NCBI GenBank assembly: GCA_019417795.1
Contig: DXUR01000020.1
Span: 1 to 18,297, forward strand
Reading direction: 5' to 3'
Length of the DNA stretch: 18,297 nucleotides
From: Clostridiales bacterium
GTDB taxonomy: Bacteria > Bacillota_A > Clostridia > Oscillospirales > Oscillospiraceae
The position numbers and the translations under genes were made by a program. Position 1 is the first letter of the stretch; the number at the start of each line of letters is the position of its first letter. Below the pieces are notes generated by a model. The model saw only the letters and a program-made list of their open reading frames with translations. It was not told the origin of the DNA and ran no database searches. Below are positions 14,478-18,297 of this stretch, piece after piece.

Positions 14478-16547
14478 ATGAGCGAGTATATTGAAACGGT
14501 ATCAACAGAGGATGCAAACGCTGTAATCGACAGCAAACTGCGCAAGGTATTCGACGGCAGGATTGTCCGCAAAGACCTTACAAAGAAAATCAAGGAAGGG
14601 GCAAATGTCCCCGTTTATGTCCTTGAGTTTCTTCTTGGACAGTATTGCAGTTCCGATGACGAGGATGTCATTGAAACCGGCGTTGCAAACGTCAAGCGGA
14701 TTCTGGCTGAAAACTACGTCCGCCCCGACGAGGCGCAGAAGATCCTTTCTGTCCTCCGTCAGCGAGGCAGCTATACCGTGATTGACAAGATCACGGTTAA
14801 TCTCAACATTAAGACGGACAGCTATGAGGCGGAGTTTTCCAATCTCGGAATCAAAGCAATTCCTATCTCTGAGGATTACCCGACTAAGTATGATCGGCTT
14901 CTCTGCGGCGGTATCTGGTGCATTGTCCAGCTTGAATATGAATATGTGGAAGAGGATAAGCGCAGATCCCCAATACTCATTCATAAGCTCACGCCTATTC
15001 AGATGCCTCATGTGGACATTGAGGAATTGAAGCAGGGGCGAAAAGCGTTTGCGCAAGAAGAGTGGATCAAGATTCTCCTTCGCTCCATCGGTATGGAACC
15101 GGACAAGTTGAACGACCGCGAACGCTGGCTTCTGCTTGCCCGTATGCTGCCGCTTGTCGAGAACAACTTCAACCTCTGTGAGTTAGGTCCGCGAAGCACC
15201 GGCAAATCCCATATCTACAAAGAAATCTCCCCGAACAGCATCCTTGTTTCCGGCGGTCAGACTACCGTTGCCAATTTGTTTTACAACATGGGCAGAAAAA
15301 CGGTCGGCTTGGTCGGCTTGTGGGACTGCGTGGCGTTTGACGAGGTTGCCGGTATCAATTTCAAGGACAAAGACGGCATCCAGATCATGAAGGACTATAT
15401 GGCATCCGGTTCCTTTGCCCGTGGAAAGGAAGAAAAAGCCGCGACCGCTTCTATGGTCTTCGTCGGCAACATCAATCAGAGCGTGGATGTGCTGCTGAAA
15501 ACGTCCAGCCTCTTTGACCCATTCCCTCCCGAAATGGGAACGGACACAGCATTCCTTGACCGTATGCACTGTTATATTCCCGGTTGGGAGATACCGAAGT
15601 TCCGCCCGGAGCATTTCACCAACGACTATGGCTTCATCACCGACTATCTGGCAGAGTTTATCCGGGAGCTTCGCAAGGAGCAGTACGGCGATGCGCTGGA
15701 CAAGTATTTCCGCCTCGGCAAAAACCTTAATCAGCGCGATACCATTGCCGTCCGCAAGATGGTCGGCGGAATGATCAAGTTGCTCTATCCGGACGGGGAG
15801 TTCACGAAAGAACAGCTTGAAGAAATCCTCAAGTTTGCGCTCGAAATGCGCCGCCGCGTCAAGGAGCAGCTCAAAAAGCTGGGCGGTATGGAGTTCTATG
15901 ACGTCAATTTTTCGTACATTGACAACGATACCTTTGAGGAACATTTCGTCTCTGTCCCGGAACAGGGCGGTGGAAAACTCATCCCCGAAGGAATGTGCAA
16001 TCCCGGTCAGGTCTATACGGTTTCTCAGGGAAAGAGCGGCATGATCGGCGTCTTCCGTCTTGAATCGCAGATGCTTCCCGGCAACGGCAAGTTTGAGCGG
16101 ACGGGACTGAACTCTGACGGAAAGTGCAAGGAAGCGGCAAATACCGCATTCAACTATCTGAAAGCAAACGGCAACCGCATCAGCGGCGCGATTAGCACAA
16201 CAACAAAGGATTATATCATCAACTATCAGGATTTGCAGGGCATCGGCATGACCGAGAAACTTGCGCTTCCCACGCTGATTGCACTCTGCTCGATTGCGCT
16301 TGGGAAACCGACCCTCAGCAGTCTGGCGGTGCTGGGCGAGATCAGCATTGCCGGAACGATGCTCAAGGTGGACGAGCTTGCAAATGCCCTTCAGGTCTGC
16401 CTCGATAGCGGTGCAAAGAAGGTGCTTCTTCCCATTACCTCTGCGGCTGACCTCGGAACAGCTCCCGCCGATCTAATCGGCTGCTTCAACCTGATTTTCT
16501 ATCAGAGTGCGGAAGACGCTGTTTATAAAGCATTAGGCGTTGAGTGA
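14478..16547 (+). CDS. brxL: BREX protein BrxL, AAA+ ATPase with Lon-like C-terminal domain
   Basis: A 689-residue BrxL, the expected size. The N-terminal part begins ETVSTEDANAVIDSKLRKVF and continues to a wHTH-like region. The AAA+ core has Walker A GPRSTGKS at 237-244, and the Walker B strand ends in Asp288-Glu289 (VAFDE). The C-terminal domain (about 550-689) aligns to the Lon protease domain: GKPTLSSLAVLGEIS (609-623) matches the Lon segment before its catalytic lysine, and SGAKKVLLP matches the Lon SG(I)KTVLIP-type strand. The positions of the Lon catalytic Ser and Lys are Lys594 and Ala635 here, so proteolysis is unlikely. Published BrxL work describes an MCM-like, DNA-binding AAA+ ring needed for phage restriction but not for methylation. 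The gene starts 14 bases after pglZ ends and is uninterrupted. Confidence 0.95.
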   Translation: MSEYIETVSTEDANAVIDSKLRKVFDGRIVRKDLTKKIKEGANVPVYVLEFLLGQYCSSDDEDVIETGVANVKRILAENYVRPDEAQKILSVLRQRGSYTVIDKITVNLNIKTDSYEAEFSNLGIKAIPISEDYPTKYDRLLCGGIWCIVQLEYEYVEEDKRRSPILIHKLTPIQMPHVDIEELKQGRKAFAQEEWIKILLRSIGMEPDKLNDRERWLLLARMLPLVENNFNLCELGPRSTGKSHIYKEISPNSILVSGGQTTVANLFYNMGRKTVGLVGLWDCVAFDEVAGINFKDKDGIQIMKDYMASGSFARGKEEKAATASMVFVGNINQSVDVLLKTSSLFDPFPPEMGTDTAFLDRMHCYIPGWEIPKFRPEHFTNDYGFITDYLAEFIRELRKEQYGDALDKYFRLGKNLNQRDTIAVRKMVGGMIKLLYPDGEFTKEQLEEILKFALEMRRRVKEQLKKLGGMEFYDVNFSYIDNDTFEEHFVSVPEQGGGKLIPEGMCNPGQVYTVSQGKSGMIGVFRLESQMLPGNGKFERTGLNSDGKCKEAANTAFNYLKANGNRISGAISTTTKDYIINYQDLQGIGMTEKLALPTLIALCSIALGKPTLSSLAVLGEISIAGTMLKVDELANALQVCLDSGAKKVLLPITSAADLGTAPADLIGCFNLIFYQSAEDAVYKALGVE

Positions 16548-16561
16548 CATCCCCTGATTGG

Positions 16562-16568
16562 AAGGAGG
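16562..16568 (+). promoter_or_regulatory. Ribosome binding site that fixes the start of the repeat-containing gene
   Basis: AAGGAGG lies 7 bases before the ATG at 16576. The in-frame TTG at 16558 is upstream of this element and can be dismissed as a start. Confidence 0.8.
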
Positions 16569-16575
16569 CGTACCC

Positions 16576-17451
16576 ATGTCCAAGAAAAAACGGTCAAAAA
16601 AACGTGAGCGCATTCCTGTAATAGATACCTTGATTGATCTTGCCGGAGCAATGACCTTAGATTATCTTGCAGCAAAACGTAGGCAGAAAAATGGGACAAA
16701 ACGTAGCAAGAAAATTGATCCATACGCTGCAACCGGTGCTGCAATGGGCATGGGGCTAATTAAGGACACCGATGACATCATCAAGTTTGGCGGTGTCCTT
16801 GGCGCAATGGGAGCTTTTGATTCTGATGATGATTTACCAATTAGCACAGCCGCATACATGGCTCCCCGTGATAATCGCTATGCTTGGCGTTTGAATTGTG
16901 AAGATGGCAGCGCATACGGTATTGATCCAAACGATTATGAGACAAGAGACGAATATAATGAGGCTCTAAGCAGGGAAAAACACGGATGGCGTGATTGCTG
17001 TGAAGATGGCTCAGACTACGGGATTTCACCAGAAGACTATGAGACTGAGGAAGAATATAATGCAGCAATAGATACAGTGGAGTCCAATAGCTTTAATGAA
17101 AACGAGGATGATGAAAAGATCATCCCAGATGATTCCTCCGAGAATGTTGGGGGTGAGACATCTCCCGAATGCACGCCAAAAAGTGGTAGTGACCCGATTG
17201 GAAAACATGATCCGTATGCAGCAGATGATTTCCATGTATATGTTTACTGCCTTGTAAAGCTGGATGGAACAAACATGAAAAAGTTCTACCGGACGGAGGA
17301 TCGTACCCTGAAACGAGGCGAGGCGGTTTTTGTTCCAGGCGGAAACTCAGGCAGCAAATTGAGAGGCACAATATGTTCTATTGAGCATCACATGAGTTTT
17401 TCTGTTCCAAAGCCCGTGGAGGAAACTCCTGAAATTATTGGAAGGGCGTGA
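16576..17451 (+). CDS. Repeat-containing accessory protein, family not recognised
   Basis: A 291-residue acidic protein with a very basic start (SKKKRSKKRER, then RRQKNGTKRSKK). A small-residue-rich segment follows (AATGAAMGMGLIKD and FGGVLGAMGAF, about 52-80), which may be a short membrane-associating hairpin or a packed core. Two copies of a 28-residue unit lie at 104-131 and 138-165. They are identical at 19 of 28 positions and share W-R, CEDGS, YGI, DYET and EYN. An acidic, disordered linker (about 166-215) leads to a C-terminal beta-rich domain of about 70 residues (FHVYVYCLVKLDG through RGEAVFVPGG to PKPVEETPEIIGRA). Its pattern looks like a small ligand- or nucleic-acid-binding barrel. 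It starts 28 bases after brxL with a strong ribosome binding site, and no terminator intervenes, so it may be transcribed with the BREX genes. Whether it has a defence role is unknown. Confidence 0.75.
   Translation: MSKKKRSKKRERIPVIDTLIDLAGAMTLDYLAAKRRQKNGTKRSKKIDPYAATGAAMGMGLIKDTDDIIKFGGVLGAMGAFDSDDDLPISTAAYMAPRDNRYAWRLNCEDGSAYGIDPNDYETRDEYNEALSREKHGWRDCCEDGSDYGISPEDYETEEEYNAAIDTVESNSFNENEDDEKIIPDDSSENVGGETSPECTPKSGSDPIGKHDPYAADDFHVYVYCLVKLDGTNMKKFYRTEDRTLKRGEAVFVPGGNSGSKLRGTICSIEHHMSFSVPKPVEETPEIIGRA
16885..17070 (+). repeat. Tandem coding repeat, 34-residue period, two copies
   Basis: Two 84-base units (16885-16968 and 16987-17070) start 102 bases apart, in frame. They encode the repeated W-R-x-x-CEDGS-x-YGI-x-P-x-DYET-x-x-EYN pattern, identical at 19 of 28 residues. 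The DNA copies have diverged, which suggests an old duplication kept for protein function rather than a recent slippage repeat. Confidence 0.85.
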
Positions 17452-17458
17452 TTGATGA

Positions 17459-18091
17459 ATGGATTGGAACTCCTATTATGAGAAATTCTACGACTGGGCA
17501 ACCAGCACGCAGATTAAAAAGATGTCCTCATTGACCTCGTTTGGTGCATCCGCCGAAGTCTCCGAGGTCGCGCAGGAGTATATGGATGAGAAGGCAGCAT
17601 CACGGCTTATAAAAAAAGCGGTTGCCTATGGTGTCCATTTCACGCCAGATGAAATCTATGACCTTTCCGGCTGCTGCGATATATCAGCCATGAATGAACT
17701 ACTGAAATCTGCAAAATGCACCTTTACGCAGGAGCAGTTGGAAGACCTTTGGGGTTCCGCAGACGATGAAGTTCTTGAGCTTGTAGCAAGGCGCAATCAT
17801 GTGACTGTGTTTGCAGATGACGAGAACGAAGCCCCTTCCGTAGAAGATGAGATCGATTTTGACGAACCGAAGCAAAAAGAGCCAAAGCTCGGATTCTTCT
17901 CAAAGCTCGGGGTGGCATTTGCGGTTGGAAGTCTTTTGGATAAGAAAAGCCAGTCTCACCACGGACATTGTACCGGTGACTGCGCAAATTGCCCTCCGCA
18001 TTATGGGTATCGCTATGGAAGGTGGTATTATGGGCATGATCATACACACGGCTGTGAGTTTGGCGGAAATAAAGGCGGAGGCGGACTGTAA
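17459..18091 (+). CDS. Accessory protein with Cys/His/Gly-rich C-terminal tail, function unknown
   Basis: A 210-residue protein. Residues 1-115 are helical and contain two segments that look like weakly repeated helical units (ASRLIKKAVAYGVHFTPDEI and MNELLKSAKCTFTQEQLEDL), an arrangement seen in small scaffold domains. An acidic linker (DDENEAPSVEDEIDFDEP, about 121-138) follows, then a hydrophobic stretch (LGFFSKLGVAFAVGSLL, about 144-160). The last 45 residues are strikingly rich in His, Cys, Gly and Tyr: HHGH, then C-x3-C-x2-C, repeated Tyr/Gly/His, and a GGGGL end. This looks like a metal-binding or disordered surface tail. The ATG is 7 bases after the preceding stop with an imperfect site (AAGGG, 17442-17446), suggesting coupling to that gene. 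No family could be assigned; similar tails occur in small accessory proteins of Clostridia. Confidence 0.72.
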   Translation: MDWNSYYEKFYDWATSTQIKKMSSLTSFGASAEVSEVAQEYMDEKAASRLIKKAVAYGVHFTPDEIYDLSGCCDISAMNELLKSAKCTFTQEQLEDLWGSADDEVLELVARRNHVTVFADDENEAPSVEDEIDFDEPKQKEPKLGFFSKLGVAFAVGSLLDKKSQSHHGHCTGDCANCPPHYGYRYGRWYYGHDHTHGCEFGGNKGGGGL

Positions 18092-18146
18092 GCACAGGAT
18101 GAAAACAAACGCGCTGCTTTTCGACTGAATGTGATAGGAGGCACAC

Positions 18147-18297
18147 ATGGATAACCCTTCTTTCAATCAGAATGGTATCGAATACAACGGAGAACAGATT
18201 GCCTACAAAGACAGCACCTACGAGCTTGTATCGAAGGTTGCCTACCTGATCGGCGTCCCGCTTCGTATTTTCCAAAATGAACACGAGCCGCCGAAGA
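18147..18297 (+). CDS. Start of an unidentified gene cut by the window end
   Basis: An ATG at 18147 with a perfect AGGAGG (18136-18141) five bases upstream opens a frame that runs to the window edge, giving 50 residues. The visible N-terminus is polar (MDNPSFNQNGIEYNGEQIAY), followed by a helix (YELVSKVAYLIGVPLRIF) and a Glu/Pro-rich stretch. It lies 55 bases after the previous gene, on the same strand and without a visible terminator. There is too little sequence to assign a family. Confidence 0.65.
   Translation, partial: MDNPSFNQNGIEYNGEQIAYKDSTYELVSKVAYLIGVPLRIFQNEHEPPK

Noticed and set aside
14478..16547. BrxL as an active Lon-type protease
   Set aside because: The serine and lysine positions of the Lon dyad are Lys594 and Ala635 in a gap-free alignment.
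1..18297. CRISPR arrays, tRNA or rRNA genes, insertion sequences
   Set aside because: No regularly spaced direct repeats, no cloverleaf-like segments and no transposase-like frames were seen. Nearly all of the window is occupied by + strand coding sequence.

Overview
The window carries a complete, intact type I BREX (bacteriophage exclusion) locus on the + strand, flanked by accessory genes. Codon use, strong AGGAGG-type ribosome binding sites, moderate GC that varies between genes, and the kinds of small accessory proteins point to a gut-type Clostridia/Firmicutes host. The species cannot be named from the sequence. No rRNA, tRNA, CRISPR array or insertion sequence was seen. The longest gene-free stretch is the roughly 190 bases before the first regulator.

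Layout from left to right. (1) Bases 2-136 hold the charged C-terminal tail of an upstream gene, closed by a strong hairpin terminator at 143-180. (2) A sigma-70-type promoter (260-288), with a perfect 13-base palindrome beside its -35 element, drives a 72-residue Cro/XRE-like regulator (331-549). (3) brxA, brxB, brxC and pglX follow at short spacing. (4) Three genes that are not BREX core genes (9061-11844) sit between pglX and pglZ: an all-helical protein resembling the Abi_C/HEPN class, a small alpha/beta protein, and a 504-residue protein with a soluble N-terminal half and a glycine-rich, membrane-like C-terminal half. (5) pglZ and brxL complete the BREX set. (6) Two unassigned accessory genes and the start of a third lie downstream: a protein with two 28-residue repeats at a 34-residue period, a protein with a Cys/His/Gly-rich tail, and a gene cut by the window edge.

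How the genes work together. PglX marks host DNA by adenine methylation. BrxA, BrxB, BrxC, PglZ and BrxL join it in recognising and blocking unmodified phage DNA. The small HTH protein probably controls the operon, in the place where many BREX loci carry a WYL-type BrxR. The three-gene insert is more AT-rich than the core genes by hand count and is the best candidate for an undescribed accessory defence module riding on the BREX operon. Its last two genes are separated by only 3 bases and look like a soluble/membrane pair.

The central part of pglX (about 6880-8035) is also much more AT-rich than the rest of the gene. This is as expected if the target-recognition region was swapped in by recombination, giving a different methylation specificity.
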